Origin: Candidatus Methanodesulfokora washburnensis
GTDB lineage: Archaea; Korarchaeota; Korarchaeia; Korarchaeales; Korarchaeaceae
DNA: 36,062 bases
Direction: 5' to 3'
Assembly: GCF_003947435.1 (NCBI RefSeq)
Contig: NZ_RCOS01000026.1
Coordinates: forward strand, 1 to 36,062
The notes below the pieces were generated by a model. The model saw only the letters and a program-made list of their open reading frames with translations, was not told the DNA's origin and made no database searches. A program made the translations under genes and the position numbers. Positions 7,155-16,218 of this stretch are shown here, in pieces. Position 1 is the stretch's first letter; each line of letters opens with the position of its first letter.

Positions 7155-8850
7155 AGAAGCGAACTTTCTTATAATAATTCTGATAATCATATTCTTAATA
7201 ATAAAAATTTATAGAAATGTTTATGTAATGAGCATGTTTTACAACATTCTTCTTCCAGCACTGCTCGGCATTGTTATCATGTTAATTGTTGTGATAACTT
7301 TGCGTAAAGCGAAAAGAGGAGGGATTCTCGGACTGATAGAGCTGAGGGAGAATATATTCCTGCTGAATTTATCCGGAAGGAGCTATATAGCAGCATCCTT
7401 TCTCATCACCCCGTTGGGAAATGCACCAGCAGAACCAGCTGCATTTGATGTTGAGAAGATAGCATCAGTCCTGTCGGATTTGGATGTAAACATTGCTTTA
7501 ACCGTTTCTGGTGCAAAGGGAAGGATGTCTATTGGAGATGAGATGAGGTACTCCATGGTTGGTGTGTTGTGGAAAAGAGTCTCTTCTGTATCCTCGGATT
7601 CAGAGCTTTTGGATAACTCAATAAGGGTGATAACTAGAATTATGGAGAGCGATGGGTTTGAGGTGAAAAGGACAAAGCTGGACAAGGAGTATATAGCTGG
7701 GATTATCTCCCTGCATCAAAGGGCCAGGACATTCGAGGAGAAGCTCTCTCTAAAGGTGCCAAGTTTCAGCTCTGAGGAGGAGAGCTCTCTTTCAGTGGAA
7801 CCTGGAATAGAGGTAAAGGATCTGCTAAGGCATATGCTCGTGGTGGGATCGACAGGATCGGGAAAGACGACCACAGTGAAGAGAATCCTATCCGATTTAT
7901 GGACTAAGTATGGAGTAAAATTTGTGGTCCTTGATTACCACAATGAGTATGCCAACTTAGTGGCAAGCCTTGGAGGCAGAGTTCTTGAGCCAGAGGACTT
8001 CTCAATAAACGTTCTCAAAGGTATAGGAAGGATGGAGAAGGAGGAGCTCTACAACTTAGTTGAATCCTTCAGGGTGATATTTGATCTCACTCCTCCTCAA
8101 GAGTTCATGCTCCTAGAGGCTCTTGGAAGGATTAAGATAAAAGCTAGTGCGATGAAAAGCGAGCCAACGTTGGAGGAGCTTCTAGATGAGGTCAGTCAGA
8201 TAGAGGTCAGATCTCAACCCGAATATGACACAAAAGCAGCTCTTTTAAGGAAGTTGTACCTTATATCAGAGTCGTCTTCAGTCCTGTCAAACGAAAGGCT
8301 TAGCTTATCCGACATGGATTCGCCTGTTGCAATAGAGCTTGGGATGCTGAAGACAGATCTCGGAAGAAATCTATATGCACACTTTTTCTTAAAGAGAATA
8401 TACGATGAGTTCAGGTTGTTGAAGCAATATAGCATGCCTGAACTTGTAATAGTGCTGGAGGAAGCGGAGAGGACCATACCAAACTTGGGCCAAGAGAGGA
8501 TGACAATAGCGGAGAGAGTAATAGCTGAAATGAGGAAGTTTGGAATATCGGTTGTTGTTGTGGCACAATCGCCGAGAAATATATCTCAATATATAATACA
8601 AAATACAGGAACTAAGATAGTGCATCAACTTGGCGGGAGCGATGACATAAACCCGATAAGGAGCTTCTTGGGGACTGATCAGAAGGCTATTCAAGAGGTA
8701 TCAAACAGAATAGGCAGGCTAAGGAGGGGGGAGTTCATAGCTATAACAGAGAAGAGATCATTTCAAGGGAGGACCTATCCAACAGAATTCGAGCTAGATC
8801 TAAGCTTGGATGAGGTCAAGCAAAGGGCCATAATATCAGCTCTTAAGTGA
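7138..8850 (+). CDS. Membrane-anchored HerA/VirB4-type ATPase (CedB-like)
   Basis: Residues 9-24 and about 33-55 are two very hydrophobic membrane segments. A beta-rich domain follows, then a FtsK/HerA-clan ATPase: Walker A GSTGSGKT at 237-244, FVVLDYHNEY at about 262-271, Walker B-like LVIVLEEAERTIP near 434-446, and VVVAQSPRNIS soon after. Cytosolic HerA, the DNA end-resection translocase, has no membrane anchor. Membrane-tethered relatives include CedB of the crenarchaeal DNA-import system and conjugation VirB4. I infer DNA or protein transport across the membrane. No nurA or mre11/rad50 neighbour is present, which argues against canonical HerA. ATG 7138 has a GGTG ribosome site and overlaps the preceding miniprotein. 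Confidence 0.78.
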   Translation: MKRRDKEANFLIIILIIIFLIIKIYRNVYVMSMFYNILLPALLGIVIMLIVVITLRKAKRGGILGLIELRENIFLLNLSGRSYIAASFLITPLGNAPAEPAAFDVEKIASVLSDLDVNIALTVSGAKGRMSIGDEMRYSMVGVLWKRVSSVSSDSELLDNSIRVITRIMESDGFEVKRTKLDKEYIAGIISLHQRARTFEEKLSLKVPSFSSEEESSLSVEPGIEVKDLLRHMLVVGSTGSGKTTTVKRILSDLWTKYGVKFVVLDYHNEYANLVASLGGRVLEPEDFSINVLKGIGRMEKEELYNLVESFRVIFDLTPPQEFMLLEALGRIKIKASAMKSEPTLEELLDEVSQIEVRSQPEYDTKAALLRKLYLISESSSVLSNERLSLSDMDSPVAIELGMLKTDLGRNLYAHFFLKRIYDEFRLLKQYSMPELVIVLEEAERTIPNLGQERMTIAERVIAEMRKFGISVVVVAQSPRNISQYIIQNTGTKIVHQLGGSDDINPIRSFLGTDQKAIQEVSNRIGRLRRGEFIAITEKRSFQGRTYPTEFELDLSLDEVKQRAIISALK

Positions 8851-8991
8851 GTTTTTGCTCTATCAGCTAAAAGTCGATATTGCAAGCATTCAAAAATGAT
8901 TTCCAAGCTAACCTGTTCTTTTCCATTGAGTTTATAACAGTGAAAAAAGTTATGGAGATTGTAGCTGTCCATAAAAGCTTTATTCCAATGC

Positions 8992-9733
8992 TTATTTCGA
9001 TGAAGCCAGAACTACAAGTATATCTGACCATCTAAACTCCTTTGTCTCCTCAAGGAACATCTCAAGCTGTTTGATAAACTCCTTTGGCACATTTATCCGC
9101 CTCCATTCATTAATCCATGAGCTTATCACTGTTTTAAGTACTTCATGCGGCACTGTTGTCTCCCAGCTAATAATCCTCTTCTCAACGATGTGAAAGTTCA
9201 GCCGGTCAAGTAGCTGCAACCAGTACTCCGGCTCCCTGTACTCCTCAAATTTGCCAACTGACCTCATGGCATCCCGCCATATAATGCACATCTTTCGGTA
9301 CAGCTCGTTACCATTGGGTATTGGCTCGACTATGAGGGTGTACTTTGAAACTTTTTTGATGCCAGCGAGAGCATCCATGTGGAGCTTGGGATTAATTTCA
9401 TGAAGAACAAAGTAAAGCAATACTAAATCAATAGACTCAAGTCTTAGTGGGAGATGCAATGCATCGCAGCACACAAGCATTAGTTCATTTACCGCATTGC
9501 TGGAGCTGATTTCTTCAGGAGACCCTACCTACCAACTTTCCACAATCTAAATCCACAGCAATAATGAGTCCCGATGTATTCGATAGCAAATCTTTTGTAG
9601 ACTCTCCCACGCCTACATCAACGATTACCTTTGGTTCAACCTTAGACAGCACCGATAAGATCTCGCTTCTTATTCTCTTGGCATCATCAAAGTAGCTTTT
9701 TGAAGCAGAAGTCTCCCGCAAGTATATCACCAC
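8992..9733 (-). pseudogene. SAM-dependent methyltransferase broken by a frameshift
   Basis: Two frames on the minus strand make one methyltransferase. Codons from 9733 give the N-terminus with motif I (VIVDVGVGES) and IIAVDLD. The frame then runs into TGA after KLVGRVS. A second frame from about 9525 down to 8992 carries CCDALHLPLRLESIDLVLLYFVLHEI (given here in parts: CCDALHLPL, then SIDLVLLYFVLHEI), the class I post-motif region, and a C-terminal domain. The break falls in a GGTAGGTA tandem (complement TACCTACC, 9526-9533). Removing one GGTA joins the frames as KLVGSPEEISSSN and yields about 245 residues. An internal ATG at 9480 gives only the C-terminal part, lacking the SAM site. Substrate unknown. 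Confidence 0.8.
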
Positions 9734-9847
9734 ACTGAATGCTGCTTTGATCTTTCGTATAAGATTTCTAATTTAGATCTTCTTTTTCTTATAAAGCTGT
9801 CGTAATCTCCTAGCAAATCTAGCAATTTTATTATTCATTTATAGAAA

Positions 9848-10603
9848 TCATGGTGTCTTCTCCGGTATCATAAAGAATGAGATTTTTCCCCTATAAAAAT
9901 CTTCTAGCAAAACTTTGGCTGCCTCCGATAAGTTAAGCTCACCAGTTGACTTGAAAATAAACCCTCTTTTCCTCGCTATGGCACTTAAGACCTCCTCCGG
10001 GCTCTCCTCAGCAACACCATAAGCTCTCTTCAACAAACCTGGACTGATTTTAGATGCAGTTAAGATGAGGGAGGAAGCCATATCCACTAAATCTGCTTTT
10101 GCCCCTCTAACAACAGCCTCAAATCCGCTTCCCTCCGGGGGTATTATTCCAGGAGAGTCTATTATGTAAAGACCTTTTTCTATCCTGTATTTGGTGAAAC
10201 CCTTTGTGTAGCCAGGGCTTCTCGGCACTGGGCTTGTGGACGCGGAATGTCTTCCCTTCAGCACGTTTATTATAGAACTTTTCCCAACTTTTGGAAAACC
10301 CGCTATGAGCACAACAGCAGGAGAGTACCTCTTCAAGAATCTCCTCAGTCTCATCGTTCCGAGCCTTTTTCTAGCGCTTACAGGGACGACAGGAAACTCC
10401 TTGGATATCCTCCAGATCCACCTCTCTGCCACATCTCTGGGGACTAGATCCACTTTATTCATGGCTATAACTAGATTTTTACCCCTCTCTTTTGTCATCT
10501 TCTCGAGCTTTCTGCTTCTAGTGATATCAGGAAATCTAGAATCTATTACCTCTAGAACAACATCAGCCTCCTCCATGGCCCGCTCTATATCCCTCCAGCT
10601 CAT
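9848..10603 (-). CDS. Circularly permuted GTPase (YlqF/RbgA family)
   Basis: GTPase motifs appear in permuted order, G4 before G1. NKVD is at residues 49-52, the P-loop GFPKVGKS at 102-109, SPGYTKGFT as the G2 region, and DSPG at 149-152. Permuted GTPases of the YlqF/Lsg1/Nog2 group act in late assembly of the large ribosomal subunit, and that role is the likely one here. The 251-residue protein has a short C-terminal domain (from about 170) with helical repeats and no added RNA-binding module. It lies 5 bases downstream of the anchored protein gene at 10609-11139 and is probably co-transcribed with it. Confidence 0.88.
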   Translation of the reverse strand: MSWRDIERAMEEADVVLEVIDSRFPDITRSRKLEKMTKERGKNLVIAMNKVDLVPRDVAERWIWRISKEFPVVPVSARKRLGTMRLRRFLKRYSPAVVLIAGFPKVGKSSIINVLKGRHSASTSPVPRSPGYTKGFTKYRIEKGLYIIDSPGIIPPEGSGFEAVVRGAKADLVDMASSLILTASKISPGLLKRAYGVAEESPEEVLSAIARKRGFIFKSTGELNLSEAAKVLLEDFYRGKISFFMIPEKTP

Positions 10604-10608
10604 TTCCT

Positions 10609-11139
10609 CTACCCTTTAAACTGGGACATCATGCTCTTGAACTCAAGTATGGCCTCATCATACCCAGATTGAGTTGCGACCTCGACTATCCACTTTCCCC
10701 TGTACCACATCTGCAGTATGATATTTCCTGTTCTGAGCTCCATATATCCTGAATCCTTGAATGTTTTATATGTAGGATTGTAATTTCTGTACTGGTCCAC
10801 TATCTTGTTTGCCACGCTACTCGCAGATGAGTTCAGGAATGCTATTATCGCTATCACTGGGGTTACATTCCTGTAGCTCATGTATATGCCGACAGCATAT
10901 CCTCCCTTAGGCAGCGATACATTTCCAGGCATGTACTTGAGGGGCATTACCTCTACAACATTCATATTCTTAGTTCCATTTATAGAAAGAAGCTCCAGAA
11001 AAGTTGTTTTGTCAGAAGGAGTTGGCCACTCGCTGCTGCTCATTTCCTCCCCAGGTAGCAAGAAGATTATGCTTCCCGCAACAAGAAGAATGACAAATAC
11101 AGCTGCAAAAATAGCCCTGAAATTCAACGTTGCACCCAC
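10609..11139 (-). CDS. Membrane-anchored extracytoplasmic protein, unknown
   Basis: Residues about 8-28 (AIFAAVFVILLVAGSIIFLL) form an uncleaved signal anchor. The rest, about 145 residues, is polar and beta-rich with several N-glycosylation sequons (NGT, NVS, NVT, NSS, within residues 50-110), consistent with an outside location. Motifs such as YMSYRNVTPVIAI and GNIILQMWYRGKWIVEV suggest a single compact beta-sandwich-like or alpha/beta domain. I recognise no family. It precedes the ribosome-assembly GTPase in the same transcription unit, a pairing that gives no obvious function. Confidence 0.7.
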   Translation of the reverse strand: MGATLNFRAIFAAVFVILLVAGSIIFLLPGEEMSSSEWPTPSDKTTFLELLSINGTKNMNVVEVMPLKYMPGNVSLPKGGYAVGIYMSYRNVTPVIAIIAFLNSSASSVANKIVDQYRNYNPTYKTFKDSGYMELRTGNIILQMWYRGKWIVEVATQSGYDEAILEFKSMMSQFKG

Positions 11140-11231
11140 TTGAGTTTCAGGGCCAAGTGATAAACCTTTCGCTTTAATGAATAGCTTAATTTTAGTGCAA
11201 AGTTTTGTATAATTTGGTCGCAGGGAATCGC

Positions 11232-11240
11232 TTTTATTTA
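11232..11240 (+). promoter_or_regulatory. TATA box that decides the pyrG start
   Basis: TTTTATTTA is centred 23 bases before GTG 11259. It lies inside the longer pyrG frame that begins at TTG 11205, so that longer start would be upstream of its own promoter. Confidence 0.5.
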
Positions 11241-11258
11241 ACTTCGCTTACTCATCCT

Positions 11259-12857
11259 GTGCTGGGCATAATATTTGTCACAGGAGGAGTGGTAAGCGGC
11301 CTTGGAAAAGGGATAGTTGCTGCATCAATAGGCAAGATACTGCAGGCAAGAGGATACGACATATCAATGGTGAAATTAGATCCCTACCTGAACCCAGATC
11401 CAGGCACTATGAATCCAGTTGAGCATGGCGAGATCTTTGTAACCGAAGATGTATGGATATTCAGCCCCTCAGAATCAGTTAGCTTTCAGATAGCTGAGAT
11501 AGATGAGGATTTTGGCCATTACGAGCGGTTTCTTGGGAAATACATGCATCCATCGAACAATATAACAAGCGGACAGGTCATGCTTCAAGTTATACTGGGC
11601 GAGAGAAGAGGAGTCTATTTGGGTCAAACGGTGAGATTGATACCCCATGTGGTGGATGAGATAAAGAGGAGGATAATAGAAGTAGCAAAAAGAGAGAATC
11701 CAGATTTTTTGATCGTTGAGCTAGGAGGCACAATAGGGGATTATGAGGCTGAATCCTTTGTCGAGGCATTAAGGCAGATAAGAGCTGAGAGAAAAAGCCT
11801 TCATGTGCATGTTACGTATGTTCCCTATCTAAGATCAACTGGAGAGCTTAAGACAAAACCAGCTCAGACATTCATAAGGCTTGCAAATGCTGCAGGTCTG
11901 CCTCCAGATGCGATAGTTGTGAGAAGCGACAGAGATCTTGGGATAGATGTCCTGAGGAAAATATCCCTGTATTCAGGAGTTCCCCTAGACTCCATATTCC
12001 CTGATCCGGATAGGGAAAATGTATATGAGGTACCGTTGATTTTGGAGGAAAAAGGATTGGGCAGAAGAATAGAGAAATTCTTTGGACTTGAGGAAAGAAA
12101 AGCAGAGCTGGACAGCTGGAGAGAGGCCATAAGAGAGGGGGAAAAAGAGCTAACAGTAGGGATAGTGAGCAAATATTGGAGGATGCATGATGTGCATATA
12201 AGCATAAATGAGGCGGTAAAACATGCAGCATCTGCTATAAACTGCAGAGCAAAGATAAAGATGGTGGATGCATCTTCTCCAGATTTAGATGGCCTAGATG
12301 GAGTGATTTTAGCCCCAGGTTTTGGTGTGAAAGGAACTGAGGGAATGATAGATGCCGCTAAAAGGGCTATGGAGGAGAAAATTCCAACTCTAGGCATATG
12401 TTTTGGGGCACAGCTATCGACAGTGGCTTTCGCAAGGCACATAATGGGATGGGATGGTGCAAACAGCACAGAACTAGATCCAGATACACCATATCCTGTT
12501 GTCGACATGCTTCCTGAACAAGTTGGAGTGAAGGAGAAGGGAGGAACAATGAGATTGGGTGCTCATGAAGTGCTCATAATCCCCGGCACAAGGCTTATGG
12601 ATGCGTATGGGGAGAGCATTGTGAAGGAGAGGTTCAGGCATAGATATCACATCTCAAGAAAATATGCAGAGCTCATGGAGGAGAGAGGATATAAAATAAG
12701 CGCCGTCGACAGGACGGGGAGGATAATAAATGCATTTGAGATAAGCTGGCATCCCTTCTTTGTAGGGGTTCAGTTTCATCCGGAGTACAAATCAAGGCCA
12801 GGCAAACCCAGTCCTGTTTATCTTGCTTTTATGAAATCTGTTTTAGAACACTCTTAA
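11259..12857 (+). CDS. pyrG: CTP synthase
   Basis: This enzyme makes CTP from UTP, ATP and glutamine, the last step of pyrimidine nucleotide synthesis. The N-terminal synthase domain begins IIFVTGGVVSGLGKGIVAAS, with the typical KLDPYLNPDPGTMNP next. The C-terminal class I glutaminase carries GICFGAQ (nucleophile Cys about residue 381) and ends with QFHPEYKSRPGKPSP. From GTG 11259 the protein has 532 residues, normal for the family. The frame is open back to TTG 11205, but the 18 extra residues do not match the family and would precede the TATA box. The 3' end overlaps the convergent aminotransferase gene by 29 bp. Confidence 0.95.
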   Translation: MLGIIFVTGGVVSGLGKGIVAASIGKILQARGYDISMVKLDPYLNPDPGTMNPVEHGEIFVTEDVWIFSPSESVSFQIAEIDEDFGHYERFLGKYMHPSNNITSGQVMLQVILGERRGVYLGQTVRLIPHVVDEIKRRIIEVAKRENPDFLIVELGGTIGDYEAESFVEALRQIRAERKSLHVHVTYVPYLRSTGELKTKPAQTFIRLANAAGLPPDAIVVRSDRDLGIDVLRKISLYSGVPLDSIFPDPDRENVYEVPLILEEKGLGRRIEKFFGLEERKAELDSWREAIREGEKELTVGIVSKYWRMHDVHISINEAVKHAASAINCRAKIKMVDASSPDLDGLDGVILAPGFGVKGTEGMIDAAKRAMEEKIPTLGICFGAQLSTVAFARHIMGWDGANSTELDPDTPYPVVDMLPEQVGVKEKGGTMRLGAHEVLIIPGTRLMDAYGESIVKERFRHRYHISRKYAELMEERGYKISAVDRTGRIINAFEISWHPFFVGVQFHPEYKSRPGKPSPVYLAFMKSVLEHS

Positions 12858-13968
12858 CGGAATCCACCACATAGTTTACATCTTCATCGCTCATGCTTGG
12901 ATGGATTGGTATGTAGAACACCTCTTTTGTCAATTTTTCTGCAACTGGAGTTCTCTCAAACTCTACTTTGTCAAACAAAACTGCAAGATAATTTCTTTCA
13001 GGGTCATTAAGCATTTTCATAGCTTCTTGTTCCTGAACTGGCATCGGATAAGGCTTCCTAGCCATCACACCTACAGCATTCAGTCTATCAACTATCTCAT
13101 CCCTCTTTCTAGCATCTGTCATTAATGGATAAAGGTGCCAAGCATGTTTAGCCCAGGGAGCTACATACGGTATCCTGATTCCCCTTATATTTAGTTCCTC
13201 AGAGTATATCCTCGCGATAGTCTCCCTTCTTTTATTCATAGAATCCAGCTTTCTGAGCTGGACTAGTCCTATCGCAGCATTTATCTCCGTCATCCTGTAG
13301 TTAAATCCTATTCCCCAGTGAATATACTTGCTTTTCTGTCCTTGATCCCTCAAAATCCTTGCTTTCTCTGCTATTTCCTCGTCATTTGTGGTTATCATTC
13401 CTCCCTCTCCTGTGGTCATGTTTTTTGTCGGATAGAAGCTGAAAATAGCGGCATCTCCCATTGATCCGACTTTTCTTCCCCTATACTCAGCTCCATGGGC
13501 TTGAGCTGCATCCTCCAGCACAAGAGCTCCTTCTTTTCTTGCCTTTTCCATTATGGGATCCATGTCAGCAGGATGTCCATGCAAATGCACAGGTATCACT
13601 ATTTTACATTTATTTAAATTCATTTTCTCAGGATCTATATTCATTGTCCTCTCATCTACATCAGAAAACCTTGGAACAGCACCACAAAGCACTATTGTTG
13701 AAGCGGATGAGAAGAAGGTAAAAGCAGATGTCAGGGCTTGATCTCGTGGCCTCAAGCCCATTGCAATAAGAGCTATGTGAAGAGCTGCAGTTCCATTTGA
13801 TACGGCTACTGCATGCTTTGTCCCGATGTAATCAGCGAATTTTTGCTCGAACTCTCTTACTTTTTCTCCTTGGGCCAGCATACCGCTTTCCAGTACTTTC
13901 TCTATCTCATTAAGCTCCTCCTTTCCCAAGAACGGTTTTGATATGGGTATAACTTTCTTAACTGTCAC
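12829..13968 (-). CDS. DegT/DnrJ/EryC1/StrS aminotransferase
   Basis: This PLP enzyme (379 residues) belongs to the family that aminates keto-sugars on nucleotide carriers. AVSNGTAALHIAL (55-67) binds the cofactor phosphate, LEDAAQAHGA (151-160) supplies the aspartate to the pyridine nitrogen, and FSFYPTKNMTTGEGG contains the Schiff-base lysine at 182. Start is GTG at 13968. It stands alone here, with no nucleotidyltransferase, dehydratase or glycosyltransferase nearby, so the sugar is unknown. Surface glycan or S-layer glycan synthesis is the usual role in archaea. It is divergent from surE. Confidence 0.9.
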   Translation of the reverse strand: MTVKKVIPISKPFLGKEELNEIEKVLESGMLAQGEKVREFEQKFADYIGTKHAVAVSNGTAALHIALIAMGLRPRDQALTSAFTFFSSASTIVLCGAVPRFSDVDERTMNIDPEKMNLNKCKIVIPVHLHGHPADMDPIMEKARKEGALVLEDAAQAHGAEYRGRKVGSMGDAAIFSFYPTKNMTTGEGGMITTNDEEIAEKARILRDQGQKSKYIHWGIGFNYRMTEINAAIGLVQLRKLDSMNKRRETIARIYSEELNIRGIRIPYVAPWAKHAWHLYPLMTDARKRDEIVDRLNAVGVMARKPYPMPVQEQEAMKMLNDPERNYLAVLFDKVEFERTPVAEKLTKEVFYIPIHPSMSDEDVNYVVDSVKSVLKQIS

Positions 13969-13994
13969 ATGACCCGATGGAGGTGAAAGTTAAA

Positions 13995-14003
13995 AAATTA
14001 TAT
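13995..14003 (+). promoter_or_regulatory. AT-rich box between DegT and surE genes
   Basis: AAATTATAT is centred about 20 bases before ATG 14019 of surE and about 31 bases before the aminotransferase GTG on the other strand. It reads as a TATA box both ways (CATATAATTT on the minus strand) and may serve both divergent genes. Confidence 0.4.
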
Positions 14004-14018
14004 GTGGTCATCTTCTTC

Positions 14019-14870
14019 ATGCATCGTGTTCTCCTGACGAACGATGATGGCATACATTCAGCTCCATTCAAAGCTCTCTGGAAAGCGTTAATAGAAAAGG
14101 GGTTTAATGTATCAGTTGTAGTTCCGGAAAGAGAGATGAGTGCTGCTGGAAAAGGGATAACACTGCATAAACCACTGAGAATATGGAGAATACCGACTAA
14201 AGTAGGAGGAGCATATAAAATAGCTCATCTTGTGAGCGGAACTCCTGGAGATACAGTTACAGTTGCCTTGAGATATCTGCTGGAGGACAAGCCGGAGGCA
14301 GTTCTATCAGGCATAAATGTGGGAGATAACATGACCGTGGACAATATATTTACTAGTGGGACAATAGCAGCAGCAATACAAGCAGCCTTAATGGGGTTTA
14401 AATCAGCTGCTTTTAGTGTGGAGATACCGCAAAATGAGGAGCCAAGGCCAGCTGATAAGTTCAGAATCCATGCATTGATAGCAACCGAGATAGCAGAGTG
14501 GGTGCTTGAGAACGGGCTTCCAGATGGAGTGGATCTCCTGAACGTAAACTTTCCATTTAAGATATCGGATGATACTCCAGTAAGGCTCACAAAGCTGGCT
14601 AAGGTCAAGTTTGAGAACTATGTTCTGGAGAGAGTTGACCCCAGAGGAAAGCCATATTACTGGATTGGGAGCAACCCGATAGCCATCTCGGAGGAGATGA
14701 GAGGAACTGATTACTACGCCCTGACTGTGGAGAAGGCCATATCGATAACTCCCATAGGACTGAACTTTATATCTCCCTTGGAGGAGAGAAAAGCTGATAG
14801 GGAGGTAATAGTGGATAAGATGAACGATCTAATATCAGTTATATCAAATTTAGTCATATCCCTGAGGTAG
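14019..14870 (+). CDS. surE: 5'-nucleotidase SurE
   Basis: SurE is a metal-dependent phosphatase that removes phosphate from nucleoside monophosphates and some polyphosphate. The N-terminus MHRVLLTNDDGIHS holds the Asp-Asp metal site. VVPEREMSAAGKGIT, SGTPGDTV and SGINVGDNM follow, as in the family. I prefer ATG 14019 to the frame's first start at 13977. The 14 extra residues (VKVKKLYVVIFF and neighbours) precede the conserved start and overlap the AT box. The resulting 283 residues are near the usual 250-270. The 3' end overlaps argH by 17 bp, tail to tail. Confidence 0.93.
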   Translation: MHRVLLTNDDGIHSAPFKALWKALIEKGFNVSVVVPEREMSAAGKGITLHKPLRIWRIPTKVGGAYKIAHLVSGTPGDTVTVALRYLLEDKPEAVLSGINVGDNMTVDNIFTSGTIAAAIQAALMGFKSAAFSVEIPQNEEPRPADKFRIHALIATEIAEWVLENGLPDGVDLLNVNFPFKISDDTPVRLTKLAKVKFENYVLERVDPRGKPYYWIGSNPIAISEEMRGTDYYALTVEKAISITPIGLNFISPLEERKADREVIVDKMNDLISVISNLVISLR

Positions 14871-16218
14871 CTCTTTTAAGAAGGCCCAGATCCTCATTTA
14901 TTTTGTTTTTCGCACCCTCTATATATTTCCTCATGGCATCTGGATTGGGGGATCCATCGCTTTTTCTCTTTAGCAATTTAATCGGGTTTGATATCGCTCT
15001 TATAACTTTCTCATCCAAGTTAAACTCCTCCTTGAGAAAGGACAATATCTCATCCAAGCTGGGATCGTTCATCTTGCTCATCCCTCTTGCTATTCGCACA
15101 TAAACCTCTCTGTACGGTATCTTGAGCTCAAGTGAAAGAAGCTCAGCTATATCAGTCAAGATTAGAGTTCCGGTAAATTTGACCTGTCTGAACCTGACTT
15201 TCGAGATAAAATCCTCGAAGATGCTTATTGTATCCGCAGTTCTCACAAGAAGGGGGATAAAACTGCTGTTCATCTCCTGAAGATCCAAGTTGTATCCTGA
15301 GGGAATTCCTTTCTCCACAGCCAAAATGGAGGTGAGAAGGCCTATTGCCTTTCCTCCCCATGCTCTAACAAGCTCCATTGTCACTAGGTTCTTTTTGTGG
15401 GGCATCAAGCTGCTTGTTGCCATGTGCTCCCTTGGTGCATCTATCAGGCTGGAGAAAGAGAAGAATATCATGTCCTCAGCTACTCTTGACAGAAATACGG
15501 AAAGAGAGGTGAGGATAGAGGAAACGATGTGTATGAAATCCCTTGATCCAGTTGCCAGCAGGGAGTTTTTTACCACACCACTGAAGTGAAGGGAGGATGC
15601 AAGCTCCTCTCTATCAATATCTACTAGTGTTGAGGTGACAGCCGCAGCACCGAGAGGGGATCTGTTCACCAGCTCCAGTACATCTAAAAGAAGTCTAGTG
15701 TAAAATGAGAGCTCCTCCTCTATGTACGTCAGATAATGTGCTGCTGTGGATATCTGGGCAGGCTGCATGTGGGTGAAGGAGGGAAACAGTGTGTATAAGT
15801 TCTCAGAAGCTGCATGAAGCAGCGTAGCCCTCAAATTTAGGATCTCCTCTATTATTCTAGTGATATATTTTCTTGTTAGAAGCCTAAGGACAGCAGCTAC
15901 ATGATCATTCCTGCTCCTTCCTATGGAAATCCATCCAAAATCCTCACCAACTCTCTCCTTCAGGTATTCTTCCATCGCCTCAAATATGTCCTCAGCTTTT
16001 CTCGAGAGCAAATCCTCTTTGGAAACTGATTCTAGGGCTACCAGAACTTTTCTGCCCGCTTCCTCTGGTATTGCATTAATTGATATTAAATGCTCCACAT
16101 GAGCTCTCATTACATCAACTGCTTCCTCAACAAAATGTCTATCTATGTCAATGGATGATGTGAACTCAAGTATTTTCTTCTCAGTATCACCAAGCAATGC
16201 TTTCCTGTAGAGGGACAC
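14854..16218 (-). CDS. argH: Argininosuccinate lyase
   Basis: ArgH splits argininosuccinate to arginine and fumarate, the final step of arginine synthesis. The fumarase/aspartase signature reads ATSSLMPHKKNLVTMEL, with the mobile serine loop intact. GRSRNDHVAAVLRL and FTHMQPAQ mark the other active-site regions. Length (454) is normal. The start is GTG at 16218 with a strong ribosome site (GGAGGGG) five bases upstream. The start lies 32 bp inside the 3' end of argG, so the two are translationally coupled. The lysine usually near MPQKKNPD is retained, although Pro-Asp is replaced by Leu-Val. Confidence 0.95.
   Translation of the reverse strand: MSLYRKALLGDTEKKILEFTSSIDIDRHFVEEAVDVMRAHVEHLISINAIPEEAGRKVLVALESVSKEDLLSRKAEDIFEAMEEYLKERVGEDFGWISIGRSRNDHVAAVLRLLTRKYITRIIEEILNLRATLLHAASENLYTLFPSFTHMQPAQISTAAHYLTYIEEELSFYTRLLLDVLELVNRSPLGAAAVTSTLVDIDREELASSLHFSGVVKNSLLATGSRDFIHIVSSILTSLSVFLSRVAEDMIFFSFSSLIDAPREHMATSSLMPHKKNLVTMELVRAWGGKAIGLLTSILAVEKGIPSGYNLDLQEMNSSFIPLLVRTADTISIFEDFISKVRFRQVKFTGTLILTDIAELLSLELKIPYREVYVRIARGMSKMNDPSLDEILSFLKEEFNLDEKVIRAISNPIKLLKRKSDGSPNPDAMRKYIEGAKNKINEDLGLLKRATSGI

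Noticed and set aside
8775-8972. 65-codon minus-strand frame over the end of the membrane ATPase gene
   Set aside because: Mostly antisense to the ATPase, no ribosome site or recognisable sequence.
11864-12508. 214-codon frame on the minus strand inside pyrG
   Set aside because: It is antisense to a clearly conserved CTP synthase, Ser/Pro-rich in the way shadow frames are, with no family match.
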